From positions 157,302 to 221,301 of the forward strand of contig NZ_AOFQ01000032.1 of assembly GCF_000495915.1 (NCBI RefSeq): a stretch of 64,000 nt of DNA. The letters run 5' to 3'. A program made the position numbers and the translations under genes. Positions 9,661-19,123 of this stretch are shown here, piece after piece (the stretch's first letter is position 1; each line of letters begins with the position of its first letter). The stretch comes from Stutzerimonas chloritidismutans AW-1 (GTDB lineage: Bacteria; Pseudomonadota; Gammaproteobacteria; Pseudomonadales; Pseudomonadaceae). The notes under the pieces were generated by a model. The model searched no databases. It was not told the DNA's origin and worked only from the letters and a program-made list of their open reading frames with translations.

Positions 9661-9684
9661 CACCCGGCTGCCTCCGGCCGGGTG
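9661..9684 (+). terminator. Hairpin after the DUF892 gene
   Basis: CACCCGGC (9661-9668) pairs perfectly with GCCGGGTG (9677-9684) across an 8-nt loop, 15 bp after the DUF892 stop. The sequence that follows (TATTACTCC) is only weakly T-rich, so it is a plausible but not strong intrinsic terminator. Confidence 0.6.
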
Positions 9685-9751
9685 TATTACTCCTCCAACT
9701 TATTAGCCATGCCGTGACCACTCGCCGTCGCGCGCCTGGTGGAAGCTAGCA

Positions 9752-10036
9752 ATGAGACAACGCCCGCTACTCAAGACCTTGACCTTCGCTGTGCTGCATT
9801 TCGCGACAGCGTTCATCGTCGTCTATGCCCTCACCGGAAGTCTGGTGATCGGCGGGGCGGTCGCGCTGATCGAGCCGCTGTGCAACACCCTGGTGTTCTA
9901 TTTCCATGAACGCGCCTGGCAACGCTTCGGCCGCCAGAAGGCCACCCACAGCCACAGCTATGGCCACGACGTATTCCTGAAATACATGGCGCGCGGCCAG
10001 ACCGCCAGCAGCCGGATCGTCCGCACGCCTCGCTAA
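9752..10036 (+). CDS. DUF2061 small inner-membrane protein
   Basis: The 94-residue protein has two hydrophobic segments (about residues 8-29 and 32-50) enclosing the family pattern LKTLTFAVLHFATAFIVVY...GGAVALIEPLCNTLVFYFHERAW, typical of DUF2061 inner-membrane proteins. A positively charged, histidine-rich tail (KATHSHSYGHD) follows. The molecular role is unknown. It is a monocistronic gene convergent with the DUF1652 gene, whose stop is 7 nt away. Confidence 0.8.
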   Translation: MRQRPLLKTLTFAVLHFATAFIVVYALTGSLVIGGAVALIEPLCNTLVFYFHERAWQRFGRQKATHSHSYGHDVFLKYMARGQTASSRIVRTPR

Positions 10037-10043
10037 GCGAGGC

Positions 10044-10319
10044 TCATTCGACGTGACTGAGCTGTTTGCCTTCGGCGGGCAGCGAGCTACGCGTGACGCA
10101 CATTTCAATGCGCAGTTCCTGCGCCAGACGCACCAGATTGGCGGCATCGCGGCACTGATCGTAGGAAATGCCGAGAACGGTCAGTTCCTCGTCCGGCGAT
10201 TCCTGAAAGAGGCGCACGCGGAGTGAGTTGTCGGAATCGTCGCGGCATTCGCACTGGAATGGGCGAAGGTAGGTGTGCAGGATCGCTTCGATCTTGAACA
10301 GCGGAAGACGCGTATTCAT
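10044..10319 (-). CDS. DUF1652 family protein
   Basis: This 91-residue soluble protein has the pattern of the Pseudomonas DUF1652 family: FKIEAILHTYLRPFQCECRDDSDNSLRVRLF near the N-terminus and GISYDQCRDAANLVRLAQELRIEM in the middle. Function unknown. It begins with an ATG at 10319 preceded by a purine-rich AGGGAGGAT. Three cysteines are present; no membrane segment or signal peptide is visible. It is probably transcribed alone from the ~275-bp spacer to its right. Confidence 0.75.
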   Translation of the reverse strand: MNTRLPLFKIEAILHTYLRPFQCECRDDSDNSLRVRLFQESPDEELTVLGISYDQCRDAANLVRLAQELRIEMCVTRSSLPAEGKQLSHVE

Positions 10320-10595
10320 AAATCCTCCCTATGTAGGAAGGTGACTTGAGCGCAGTAAAGCGATCGCTGCGCACCCCTGGTTTTCCCGACGTCATTCAAC
10401 CGTAGCAGTGCTTGTCCGGTTGTAAATGCGGCGATCTGTCCACCCGGCGGATTAAGTCCGGCAACTGCTCTACACGGCAGTTTCCGGCCAGTGCCGCTTG
10501 TCGGAACCCGTCGGACGGCTCGATCTGTCCTTGCTGAACTTCATACCAGTAGGGGATGACCAAATTAAGTACGTCGTCCTCAGCGGAGAACCGAG

Positions 10596-10892
10596 ATGAA
10601 GAAAACGATGCTTACGGCGATCCTGAGCGGCCTGGTTGCGCTACCGGCCATGGCCCAGTTTCCCGCTGGTACTCCGCGAGACGACACCGGTTCACGCCCC
10701 AGCACCATGGGTAATCCGACGCCGCAGGAGGAAGTCGAAACCCGCCAGGACCATCAGGGACGCACCGTGACCGAAGATGGCCGGCTGGTGGAGCCGCAGC
10801 CGGGAAGCGAGGAAAAATCCACTGACCCGAACCGGCATTCGACGCCCGGCGGGGCTGACGACAGTTCCACCGACGCTGGCAAGCTTGAGTAA
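10596..10892 (+). CDS. Small secreted hydrophilic protein
   Basis: The 98-residue product begins with a clear Sec signal peptide (MKKTMLTAILSGLVALPAMA, cleavage after AMA) and continues as a low-complexity hydrophilic chain rich in Pro, Gly, Asp, Glu, Ser and Thr without predicted structure or cysteines. I do not recognise a family. A similar mature composition is common in small stress-induced periplasmic proteins of pseudomonads. The ribosome binding site is AGCGGAG ahead of the ATG. It lies 26 nt upstream of ligD on the same strand, so co-transcription is likely. Confidence 0.72.
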   Translation: MKKTMLTAILSGLVALPAMAQFPAGTPRDDTGSRPSTMGNPTPQEEVETRQDHQGRTVTEDGRLVEPQPGSEEKSTDPNRHSTPGGADDSSTDAGKLE

Positions 10893-10918
10893 TCGCCGGA
10901 CATTGCCGGAGGTCAGCC

Positions 10919-13483
10919 ATGGCGCTCGACGAATACCAGCGCATGCGCGATTTTGCCGCCACGCCCGAGCCGTCGGGCAAGGCGCGCGGCAGGTCACGCA
11001 AGGTCCAGAGCCTGCAGTACTGCATCCAGAAACACGACGCCACGCGGTTGCATTACGACTTTCGCCTGGAGCTGGATGGCACGCTGAAGAGCTGGGCGAT
11101 CCCCAAGGGCCCCAGCCTTGACCCGAGCGTTCGCCGGCTGGCAGTGCATGTGGAGGATCACCCGCTGGAATATGCCACGTTCGAGGGCTCCATTCCGGCC
11201 GGGCATTACGGCGCGGGCGATGTGATCGTCTGGGATCGCGGCGTGTGGATACCGCAGGGTGATCCACAAGACGGCTATCGCAAGGGCAAGCTCAAGTTCA
11301 GCCTCGAGGGCGAAAAGCTCGCCGGCAGCTGGAATCTGGTGCGCACCCACATGGATGGCAAGAAGGAGCAGTGGTTCCTCATCAAGTCCCGTGACGAGGC
11401 CGCGCGCGAGGAGGGTGAGTACGACGTCGTCACCGCCGAGCCGAACAGCGTGCTCAGCGATCGCACGCTGGTCCCGCGCAAACGCGGGCCGGCCAAGGCT
11501 CGCGTTGCGGAAGCGCCGGCCAGCCCAGTCAAGGCGCCGGCAAGAAAGCTAGCGTCACGCAAGAAGAGCGACGCGGTAAAGCTGGAAGGGGCCGTCCCGG
11601 CCGAATTGCCGGAGACCTTCAAGCCGCAGCTGGCGACGCTGGTGGACGCCGTGCCGAGCGGCGACTGGCGCTACGAGATCAAGTTCGACGGCTACCGCAT
11701 GCTCGCCCGTATCGACGCCGGCAAGGTCGCGCTGTTCACCCGCAACGGCCATGACTGGACGGCGAAGATGCCGCAGCAGGCGGCCGCGCTTGCCGGACTC
11801 GGGCTTGAATCCGGCTGGCTCGACGGCGAAGTGGTGGTGCCGAACGAGGAGGGCGCTCCGGACTTCCAGGCATTGCAGAACGCGTTCGAAGCCGGACGCA
11901 GTGGGAGCATTCTTTATTACCTGTTCGACGTGCCCTATCTGAACGGCATGGACCTGCGCGATGTGCCGCTGGAACAGCGTCGCGCGGCGTTGCGTGAGGT
12001 GCTGGAAGGCAGCGACAGCGAATTGCTGCGTTTCTCCGAGGATTTCACCGAGCAGCCGGACAGCATTCTGGAAAGTGCCTGCCAGATGAAGCTCGAAGGC
12101 CTGATCGGCAAGCGAGCGGGCAGCTCCTATACCTCCAGGCGCAGCAGCAGCTGGGTCAAGATCAAGTGCAGCAACCGGCAGGAATTCATCATCGTCGGCT
12201 ACACCGAGCCCAAGGGCACGCGCACCGGGTTCGGCGCGTTGTTACTTGGGCTGCATGACGACAGTGGAAAGCTGCTCTATGCAGGCAAGGTCGGCACGGG
12301 CTTCAATCAGGCCACGCTGAAAAGTCTGCACAAGCAATTGAAGAAGCTGGAAACCGACAAAAGTCCTTTGGCCAAGGCGGCACCTGCTGCTGATGTGCGC
12401 GGCGCGCAATGGCTCAAACCCGAACTGATGTGCGAGGTTGCCTACGCGGAGATGACCCGCCAAGGCGTGGTCCGCCATTCGGTGTTCCATGGCCTGCGCT
12501 CGGACAAATCCGCCGACGCCATTACCCATGAGCGGGCCAAGTCCGCCAGTCGTAGCAGCAAAGCCGAGCAGCGGCAGACAGACGCTATCGGCAGCGGCCG
12601 GATCAAGATATCCAGTCCCGAGCGGATCATCGACCCCAGCAGCGGGATCACCAAGATCGAAGTGGCCAGCTTCTACGCGCAGATCGCGCCCTGGGCCCTG
12701 CCGCAGCTGCGAGCACGCCCGCTGGCCCTGGTGCGCGCCCCGGAGGGCATCACCGGCGAGCTGTTCTTCCAGAAGCACGCCGACAAACTGGCCATCCCGC
12801 ACATCACTCAACTCGACCCGGCGCTAGACCCGAAGCACGGTGCGTTACTGGTGATCGACAGCGCCGAAGCGCTGGTCGGCGCCGCGCAGATGGGCACCAT
12901 CGAGCTGCACTGCTGGAACGCGGTAGCGCCCGAACTGGAGCATCCGGATCGCTTTGTGCTCGACCTCGACCCGGACCCGGCGCTGCCCTGGAAGAGCATG
13001 CTCGAAGCCACTCAGCTGACCCAGACGCTGCTGGACGAGATCGGCCTGACCTCGTTCCTCAAGACCAGCGGGGGCAAAGGCATCCACATCGTCGTACCGC
13101 TCGATCCGGTACACGGCTGGAGTGAGGTGAAGGCCTTCAGTCAGGCCATCGCGAAGTACCTGGCAAAGCTGCTGCCGTCGCATTTTTCCGCCGTCAGCGG
13201 GCCGAAGAACCGGGTTGGACGCATCTTCATCGACTACCTGCGCAACAGCCGTGGCGCCAGTACCGTCGCCCCTTATTCGGTGCGTGCCCGCGAGGGCCTG
13301 CCGGTTTCCGTGCCGATCCACCGCGAAGAACTGGCGGACCTCAAGGGCGCCAATCTCTGGACCGTACGCAATCTGCTGGAGCGCCTGCAGGAACTGGGCG
13401 ACGACGATCCCTGGGCGGATATGACGCGGGTCAGGCAGACCATCACCGCGCAGATGCGCGAACGTCTGGGCATGCCGGCTTAA
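10919..13483 (+). CDS. ligD: Multidomain DNA ligase D (non-homologous end joining)
   Basis: LigD repairs double-strand breaks together with Ku. The 854-residue protein carries all three domains in the Pseudomonas order: a 3'-phosphoesterase domain (about 25-170, with HDATRLHYDFRLELDG and EDHPLEYATFEG), an ATP-dependent ligase domain (about 225-530, with the adenylated lysine K255 in YEIKFDG and the LDGEVV and SWVKIK motifs), and a primase/polymerase domain (about 560-845, metal-binding aspartates in FVLDLDPDP and the SGGKGIHIVVPL motif). A lysine/alanine-rich linker joins the first two. No ku gene is visible in this window. The start ATG follows GGAGGTCAGCC. Confidence 0.95.
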   Translation: MALDEYQRMRDFAATPEPSGKARGRSRKVQSLQYCIQKHDATRLHYDFRLELDGTLKSWAIPKGPSLDPSVRRLAVHVEDHPLEYATFEGSIPAGHYGAGDVIVWDRGVWIPQGDPQDGYRKGKLKFSLEGEKLAGSWNLVRTHMDGKKEQWFLIKSRDEAAREEGEYDVVTAEPNSVLSDRTLVPRKRGPAKARVAEAPASPVKAPARKLASRKKSDAVKLEGAVPAELPETFKPQLATLVDAVPSGDWRYEIKFDGYRMLARIDAGKVALFTRNGHDWTAKMPQQAAALAGLGLESGWLDGEVVVPNEEGAPDFQALQNAFEAGRSGSILYYLFDVPYLNGMDLRDVPLEQRRAALREVLEGSDSELLRFSEDFTEQPDSILESACQMKLEGLIGKRAGSSYTSRRSSSWVKIKCSNRQEFIIVGYTEPKGTRTGFGALLLGLHDDSGKLLYAGKVGTGFNQATLKSLHKQLKKLETDKSPLAKAAPAADVRGAQWLKPELMCEVAYAEMTRQGVVRHSVFHGLRSDKSADAITHERAKSASRSSKAEQRQTDAIGSGRIKISSPERIIDPSSGITKIEVASFYAQIAPWALPQLRARPLALVRAPEGITGELFFQKHADKLAIPHITQLDPALDPKHGALLVIDSAEALVGAAQMGTIELHCWNAVAPELEHPDRFVLDLDPDPALPWKSMLEATQLTQTLLDEIGLTSFLKTSGGKGIHIVVPLDPVHGWSEVKAFSQAIAKYLAKLLPSHFSAVSGPKNRVGRIFIDYLRNSRGASTVAPYSVRAREGLPVSVPIHREELADLKGANLWTVRNLLERLQELGDDDPWADMTRVRQTITAQMRERLGMPA

Positions 13484-13649
13484 GTCGCCGTCCGTCTAAA
13501 CGCTAGTCGGTCTACATCGATAGGGCGATAGGCGGATGGCACCACCGGGCAAACAATCGGCCCGTTCAGGGGAGCGGTAATGGTGAGGGAGGCGCCAGAC
13601 AAAGCCAGCATGCTGTCGGCCAACAACAATATTCAAAGGAGTGCCCCGC

Positions 13650-14678
13650 ATGTTCGCGCATAAACCGCTTATCGCCTGTTTCCTGCTCGGCTCGTTGCCA
13701 GGCTTGGCCTCGGCACAGGCCGTAACCACCCAGACCGGAAACGATAACGAGGTCATCCTCGAGCAGCGTGGGGGCTCGAATTCGGCCTTATTGCTGCAGC
13801 AAGGGGATGCGAACTTCTCGCGAGTAGAGCAGGGCGGCGGCGAAACCTCGCTACAGCCCACGCAGTTGGAGCTCCTCCAATGGGGGATGGGCAACCAGGC
13901 GACGGTGTATCAGGCAAGCGATTATAACTTCGGGCATTCGGCGGCGGTCGTACAGCTGGGAGATGAGAATGTCGCTGAAGTCGTGCAGGCCGACGGTAAC
14001 GGCTCCCAAGCGACCATCCACCAGCAGGGCGCACGCAACACTCATCGGGTCGAGCAGCTGTTCTATGCCAACGGGCTGGAAAGTCGCACATTCGGCACGA
14101 ACAATCTCACCGAAGTCACTCAGAACGGTGCTGCGACCGCCACTACCCAGCAGGTCGGCAGCGACAACCGGATCACCATCGACCAGAACGTGTTCGCCTA
14201 TGGCGGGGGAGTCACCGTTGATCAGGACGGCGCCTTCAACGAGGCCGCGGTTACCCAGGTGGGTGGCCGTTACTACACGGGCGAGGTCAACCTGGCGCAG
14301 GTCGGCAGCGCTAACAGTGCGCAAGTGGTGCAATGGGCGGGGTTCAGCAACCTAACCTTTAGCCAGAACGGAATCGGCAACGAGCTGACGGCGAGGCAGG
14401 GCACGCGCACCGGAACGATTCGAGGGACCTCGGCCGGCAACGACAATCGCGTCAACATTGACCAGAGTTTTGACGGTCCGGTGCTCGACATCGCGCAGAA
14501 CGGTTCAGCCAACGAGATCGATGTGGTGCAACATGCCGCCTATGGCACGGCTTCGATCAGCCAGAGCGGCGATGGCAACATTGCGGTGCTCAATCAACTG
14601 ACGGAATTCGCCGCGCCGCCGAGCGCCGCCATCATCCAGAACGGCACTGGCAACAGCACGTCGATCACCCAGCGCTGA
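13650..14678 (+). CDS. Secreted curlin-repeat (CsgA/CsgB-like) protein
   Basis: A 342-residue exported protein with a Sec signal peptide (FLLGSLPGLASAQA) followed by about a dozen degenerate curlin-type repeats with spaced Asn and Gln, such as TTQTGNDNEVILEQRGGSN, VVQLGDENVAEVVQ, TQVGSDNRITIDQN, ISQSGDGNIAVLNQ and IIQNGTGNSTSITQR. Such repeats form stacked strand-loop-strand amyloid. The ATG at 13650 has AAAGGAG 8 nt upstream and is preferred over the in-frame GTG at 13641. The repeats are less regular and more numerous than in E. coli CsgA. No csgD/E/F/G secretion genes are next to it, so export and assembly must rely on genes elsewhere. Amyloid formation is inferred. Confidence 0.78.
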   Translation: MFAHKPLIACFLLGSLPGLASAQAVTTQTGNDNEVILEQRGGSNSALLLQQGDANFSRVEQGGGETSLQPTQLELLQWGMGNQATVYQASDYNFGHSAAVVQLGDENVAEVVQADGNGSQATIHQQGARNTHRVEQLFYANGLESRTFGTNNLTEVTQNGAATATTQQVGSDNRITIDQNVFAYGGGVTVDQDGAFNEAAVTQVGGRYYTGEVNLAQVGSANSAQVVQWAGFSNLTFSQNGIGNELTARQGTRTGTIRGTSAGNDNRVNIDQSFDGPVLDIAQNGSANEIDVVQHAAYGTASISQSGDGNIAVLNQLTEFAAPPSAAIIQNGTGNSTSITQR

Positions 14679-14688
14679 GCCGGATTGA

Positions 14689-14709
14689 CGCGGCCGTCAG
14701 ACGGCCGCG
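14689..14709 (+). terminator. GC-rich hairpin after the curlin-repeat gene
   Basis: CGCGGCCGT (14689-14697) and ACGGCCGCG (14701-14709) form a perfect 9-bp stem around CAG, 10 nt past the stop codon. There is no T-run behind it, so termination could be partial; its position supports a terminator. Confidence 0.6.
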
Positions 14710-14821
14710 CTACGTTTCGCAATGGTCGGTTGCCGTAGCGTTCGTTATGCGCGCTACGGCCTGGGCCAGTGACAATTTCACTGTGGTGCCATGCAGCGGT
14801 CGCCGGCTATGCAGGCTCTCA

Positions 14822-15982
14822 CTAGTTGCGGGCGCGCTTCATGCACGCGAGGTGCCGGTCATTGACCCGGTTGGCGAACCAGGCGGTGGTCAGGTTGCGG
14901 GTGATCTTCGGGCTTTCCAGCCGGATTCCCGGCAGCACCGCCCGAGGCAGCGGCTTACCCGCGCGCTTTTCGGCCAGTGCGAAGACCTTTTCATAGAGGT
15001 CGGTTTTCTCGAAACCATGGGTGTCACCGCGCTCCAGTGCGTTGCGAATCGCCGTATCGCTCATTTCCAGCTTGCCTGCCAGCGCGCGAACTGCACGCTC
15101 GGTCTGGCCGGCCTTGCTGCTGCCGTGAATGATCAGGTCGCCGTCGAGGGCCAGCTTGATGCCACTGGCACGGCTCACCGCGGCCTGAAACGCGGCGTTG
15201 CGACTGGCGTACCAGCCGGCATTGAAGTCGGCGAAACGGTACAGCGGTTCACGATAGCTGGTCGGGTAGTCGAGCAGGTGGGCGATGCCGAAATACATGC
15301 CACCGCGGCGCGTGAAGACTTCGTCGCGGATCGAGCCTTCCCGTTCATAGGGGTAGGTCCATCTGCGGTCTTCGGCAAAGGCGATGCTGACCTGCATCGG
15401 GCCGCCGGTCTTGACCGGGTTGAGCGTGCCGAACAACTGCTTGCCGAGCGGCATGATGCCGAGGAAGTCATCGAAGATCGCACTCAACTGCTCTTCGGTG
15501 CGCACGGCCGCGAGACGCTGGCTATAGGTCTTGCCGTTGGGCGACTTCACGTCCAGCGCCGCATCCACCACGAACCGCGGGACGTGCAGGCGGCCGGCAC
15601 GACGGTAGATTTCCTCTCGCGCGATCTTCGCCAGGCCGGGCACGGGCGGGGTTGCCTGGAATGTCGATTCCTGCACCGTCACGGCCAGGACCGAGCAGAT
15701 GTTTTCATCGTTCGGCGGGATATCCAGCGCATCGAAGGCTGTGTAGATGTCCTGAGCCCACCCCTGACGATCGGGAATGTTGGCGGGGATCAGGCGAGCG
15801 ATCCTCGCCCGGACTTCTTCCGGCTTGGGCGCCGGAGTCGTCGGCTGCTGGGTTCCACAACCGGCAAGACCGAGCAACGCCACTGCGACGATTGCCGCCA
15901 TGAATGGGCGGGTGTTGCCAGGAACTGATCGGGTAACGGCAGGGCTGCATGCCGTGCGACAGGTTGAAATCGAAATGGTCAT
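14822..15982 (-). CDS. DUF1615 lipoprotein
   Basis: The 386-residue protein has a lipoprotein signal with lipobox LAGC (residues ~39-42) preceded by a hydrophobic stretch. The mature part contains family-like motifs: SVLAVTVQESTFQATPPVPGL, LMPLGKQLFGTLNPVKTGGPMQVSIAFAE, RRGGMYFGIAHLLDYP and YRFADFNAGWYASRNAAFQ. These match DUF1615 and recall lysozyme-like folds (a Glu in VQES), but an enzymatic role is not established. The first ~28 residues before the hydrophobic core make the annotated start long; an internal start (MAAIVAVALLGLAGC) would give a conventional lipoprotein signal. Confidence 0.8.
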   Translation of the reverse strand: MTISISTCRTACSPAVTRSVPGNTRPFMAAIVAVALLGLAGCGTQQPTTPAPKPEEVRARIARLIPANIPDRQGWAQDIYTAFDALDIPPNDENICSVLAVTVQESTFQATPPVPGLAKIAREEIYRRAGRLHVPRFVVDAALDVKSPNGKTYSQRLAAVRTEEQLSAIFDDFLGIMPLGKQLFGTLNPVKTGGPMQVSIAFAEDRRWTYPYEREGSIRDEVFTRRGGMYFGIAHLLDYPTSYREPLYRFADFNAGWYASRNAAFQAAVSRASGIKLALDGDLIIHGSSKAGQTERAVRALAGKLEMSDTAIRNALERGDTHGFEKTDLYEKVFALAEKRAGKPLPRAVLPGIRLESPKITRNLTTAWFANRVNDRHLACMKRARN

Positions 15983-16173
15983 GCGGTCCTGAATGTAATG
16001 AGCGCCTGGGGCTCGGACAGTAAAAGAGCCGAAACCGTTCTGCCTCTTTCAGAACCGCGATTCAAAACCGACTGGTTCGCTTGCCGAATCCCGGCGCGCA
16101 CCTGACCTGCCGCGCACAGCCTGTGCCAGTGCTGCAAGCGACGTACGCTTAGCTGTAGCAGCTCGCGCCGGAC

Positions 16174-16410
16174 TCAGAAATCGTGGCAATCCGGGCCCTG
16201 GCGCAGGTACGTGGTTTCGTGGGTTTCGCCCTTGGAATCCACATAGGTCATCCGGGCGGTCACGACCTCGCAGCCGCCAGCAGGCACGTCCATCGATATG
16301 ACCTTGGCGATGTCCAGCTTGTCGCCATATTGATAGGCCTTGGGTTCATCGGCGGCATACGCCAGCTGGGCACTGAGTGCCAGGCCGGCAATCCAGATCA
16401 GTTTGTTCAC
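16174..16410 (-). CDS. DUF2790 small periplasmic protein
   Basis: A 78-residue exported protein of the Pseudomonas DUF2790 type: Sec signal peptide (NKLIWIAGLALSAQLAYA) then YQYGDKLDIAKVISMDVPAGGCEVVTARMTYVDSKGETHETTYLRQGPDCHDF, with two cysteines that could form a disulfide. The GTG at 16410 is taken as start because GGAGGT lies 5 nt upstream. An ATG at 16440 would place that ribosome binding site inside the gene. Related proteins in P. aeruginosa are often metal-responsive; whether that applies here is unknown. Confidence 0.75.
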   Translation of the reverse strand: MNKLIWIAGLALSAQLAYAADEPKAYQYGDKLDIAKVISMDVPAGGCEVVTARMTYVDSKGETHETTYLRQGPDCHDF

Positions 16411-16695
16411 AGGTAACCTCCAGAGCGCCTGCGGGCCCAAGTCGCTGCGACGGCGCGAGGGCAGGCATTTCTTGCGTGCAGCGCCTGCCGGATGGCAGAC
16501 GCCGGGAAATAAACGAGGCTGCCACGAGGGAAAGCAGCCAAAAGGTGGCAGGACGCCCGATCGAAGGAGCGCTCGACCGGCGAAGGAGCGGACTGGCTTC
16601 TAGTGTCCGTTGCCACCCGGCAATTTTAGTGAGCGACCAGGTGGGGAAAAACCGCGCCAGCGGTGAAGCACCTTTACCCGCCGCGCAACAATCGA

Positions 16696-17631
16696 TCAGG
16701 CCCAATGGGCCGGGTCCTGCAGGATGCGGTGATAGTTGGTGAATGCGCGCGGCAGCTCCAGCGCGAGAAAGTCGACCCAGGTCTTGATCTTCGCGTCGAG
16801 AAAACGCCGGGACGGGTAGAGCGCGTGGATCTGCTTTTCCTGCAGACGATAGCGGGGCAAGAGGCGCAGCAGTGCGCCGCGCTGCAGGGCCGGAGCCGCG
16901 ACATAGTCGGGCAGCAGGCAGATGCCCATGCCGGCTTCTGCCGCGCTGGCCATGGCTTCAGCCACGTTGACCTTGAACGCTTCGCCAGGGCGAATCACGT
17001 CTTCGGCACCGTCTGCGATGAAGCGCCATTCATCCGCGAAGACCGGGTCCGCCAGGCGCAGACAGCGGTGCTGTTGCAGGTCGCGCGGTTGCTGCGGTAC
17101 GCCATATTGTTTGAGATAGCCGGGTGCCGCGCACACCACATTGCCAACCTCGCCCAAGCGCTGGGCGATCAGCTCCGAATCAGGCAGCTCGCGGGAAAGC
17201 GTGATGATGACGTCGAGTCCGGCTTCCAGCAGATCGGGCTGGTGTTGCGAAAGGGTCAGGTCGAGGCTCACTTCGGGGTAGCGCTCACCGTATCTTCCGG
17301 CCAGCCCTGCCAGCAGTTGGATGCCCAGACCCGTCGTCGAGTGCACGCGCAGGCGCCCGCGCGGGGTCAGATGGGCCCCGCAGGCTTCCTCCTGTGCCTG
17401 GTCCAGCTGCGCCAGGATCTCGCGCGAACGTTCGAGAAAACGTGCGCCGACCTCGGTCAGCGCCAACCGCCGTGTGGTGCGGTTGAGCAGGCGCGCGTGG
17501 AGGTGGTTCTCCAGCTCCGCCACCAGGCGGGAAACCTGCGCGGTGGACGTGTCGGCCAGCTTCGCCGCGGCGGTGAAGCTGCCGGCGTCGACTACCCGGA
17601 CGAATACCCGCATCGCTTGCAGCATGTCCAT
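16696..17631 (-). CDS. LysR-family transcriptional regulator
   Basis: A 311-residue LysR-type regulator. The N-terminal winged helix is typical: MRVFVRVVDAGSFTAAAKLADTSTAQVSRLVAELENHLHARLLNRTTRRLALTEVG (residues 6-62). The rest is the periplasmic-binding-like effector domain. It is the CrgA/AaeR-like branch. It lies 19 nt downstream of the outer-membrane component of the efflux operon and on the same strand, so it may be co-transcribed and feed back on the operon, as AaeR does for aaeXAB. That functional link is inferred from position. Confidence 0.9.
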   Translation of the reverse strand: MDMLQAMRVFVRVVDAGSFTAAAKLADTSTAQVSRLVAELENHLHARLLNRTTRRLALTEVGARFLERSREILAQLDQAQEEACGAHLTPRGRLRVHSTTGLGIQLLAGLAGRYGERYPEVSLDLTLSQHQPDLLEAGLDVIITLSRELPDSELIAQRLGEVGNVVCAAPGYLKQYGVPQQPRDLQQHRCLRLADPVFADEWRFIADGAEDVIRPGEAFKVNVAEAMASAAEAGMGICLLPDYVAAPALQRGALLRLLPRYRLQEKQIHALYPSRRFLDAKIKTWVDFLALELPRAFTNYHRILQDPAHWA

Positions 17632-17650
17632 CGAGTAAGGCCTCTCTGGG

Positions 17651-19123
17651 TTATTGGCCAGGCACGCCCGGCGATGGATTTTCAGCGTGCGCCGATGCGG
17701 TTTGCGTGCCTTGCCAGCCGCCGCCCAGCGCGAGGAACAGGTTCACCTGGTCTTGCGACAGTTGGGCTTGGGACGCCGCCAGGGCGGCTTCGGCCGTTGC
17801 GAGGGTGCGCTCGGCGTCGAGGCTGTCGAGATAGGCCAGTCGTCCTTCCTGATACAACCGGCGCGTGTGGTCCGCGGCGTCTCGCGCGGCATCGCGCGCT
17901 TCGCGCAGCGCTTGGTCACGATGCAGGTCGTGAGCGTAGTGCGTGAGCAGGGTCTGGGTTTCCCGCAGTGCGTCGAGCACAACTCCGTCGAAGCGGGCGA
18001 GGGCGGCAGCGGCTCCGGCCTCGGTGGCGCTAACGCGCGCGCGATCAACCCGGGTCGGAAAATGCCAGCTGATCGACGGGCCGAATTCCCAGCGACGGGT
18101 TACCGGATTACCGAGGTGTTCGAGCATTCCGGTGTAACCGGCCGCAGCGCCGATACTGACCTGCGGATACATCATCGCCGTGGCGACGCCGATCTGTGCC
18201 GTAGCGGAGGCGAGTGCGCGCTCGGCCGCACGGATGTCCGGGCGGCGCTTGAGCAGGGCGGTGCCATCACCCAACGGAATCGCCTGGCGCAGCTGCGGTG
18301 CGTGACTGCAGGCGGTAACCGTCTCGGGAAGGGCTCCGGGCGTGCGGCCGAGCAGGGCGGCGAGCTGATACAACGCGGCCGCCTTCTTCGCTTCGAATGG
18401 CGGCAGCTCGGCACGCAGAGCCTCCAGCTGGGCGTGGGCGCGAGACACATCGACTTCGTTGCCACGACCGCCCTCGAACAGGCGCTCGGCGACATCCAGC
18501 TGTTGCTGCTGAATCGCCAGTGAATGCTCCGCTATCGTCAGCTCCTCGCTGGCATGACAGGCTGTCATGTAGCTGCGTACCACCCCGGCCACAGCAGTTA
18601 TGCGGGCCGTGTCGAGCAGCGCCGCACTGACGTCGGCATCGGCCCCCGCAGCTTCCGCGGCGCGATGCAGCTGACCGAACAGATCGAGCTGGTAACCCAC
18701 GCTGAGGCCGGCGTCGGCGAGGTTCATCACTGGAAGTTTTTCCTCCAGGGCGAGGGCTTCGCTGGACAGCTGGCCGCGTGCAACCGAGCCGTTGCCGCCG
18801 ACCACGACCTCCTGCGCGTGGTGCGCCATCTGGAAGCCCTCATAGGCGCGACGCAGGTTGTGATACGCCTGGCGCACGTCGGCATTGCCGATCAGGGCTT
18901 CACTCACCAGCTGATCGAGCGTCGGGTCGTCATAGAGCTGCCACCAGTCGTCCGGCAGCGGCGCCTGTTCGACCCGTTCGTTGCCGGCCAGATCGAAGGG
19001 TTTCTGCGCAGCGGCCTGCAACGCCACGGCTTGGTCTGGCACGCGGTAGTCCGGGCCAACCGCGCTGCAGGCGGCGAGCAGCGCAGTCAGCGCGAACGGC
19101 AGTGCGTATGCCGCGCGACTCAT
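17651..19123 (-). CDS. Outer-membrane efflux lipoprotein (NodT/OprM family)
   Basis: The 490-residue protein is the TolC-like outer-membrane channel of the efflux system. It has a lipoprotein signal (FALTALLAAC, lipobox LAAC) and the family opening SAVGPDYRVPDQ, then two repeated coiled-coil halves, including ADWWQLYDDPTLDQLVSEAL-type sequence near residue 60 and RRPDIRAAERALASATAQIGVATAMMYPQVSIGAAAGY near residue 310. The ATG at 19123 overlaps the HlyD stop as ATGA. The in-frame start 33 nt upstream would bury the signal peptide and is less likely. Confidence 0.9.
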   Translation of the reverse strand: MSRAAYALPFALTALLAACSAVGPDYRVPDQAVALQAAAQKPFDLAGNERVEQAPLPDDWWQLYDDPTLDQLVSEALIGNADVRQAYHNLRRAYEGFQMAHHAQEVVVGGNGSVARGQLSSEALALEEKLPVMNLADAGLSVGYQLDLFGQLHRAAEAAGADADVSAALLDTARITAVAGVVRSYMTACHASEELTIAEHSLAIQQQQLDVAERLFEGGRGNEVDVSRAHAQLEALRAELPPFEAKKAAALYQLAALLGRTPGALPETVTACSHAPQLRQAIPLGDGTALLKRRPDIRAAERALASATAQIGVATAMMYPQVSIGAAAGYTGMLEHLGNPVTRRWEFGPSISWHFPTRVDRARVSATEAGAAAALARFDGVVLDALRETQTLLTHYAHDLHRDQALREARDAARDAADHTRRLYQEGRLAYLDSLDAERTLATAEAALAASQAQLSQDQVNLFLALGGGWQGTQTASAHAENPSPGVPGQ

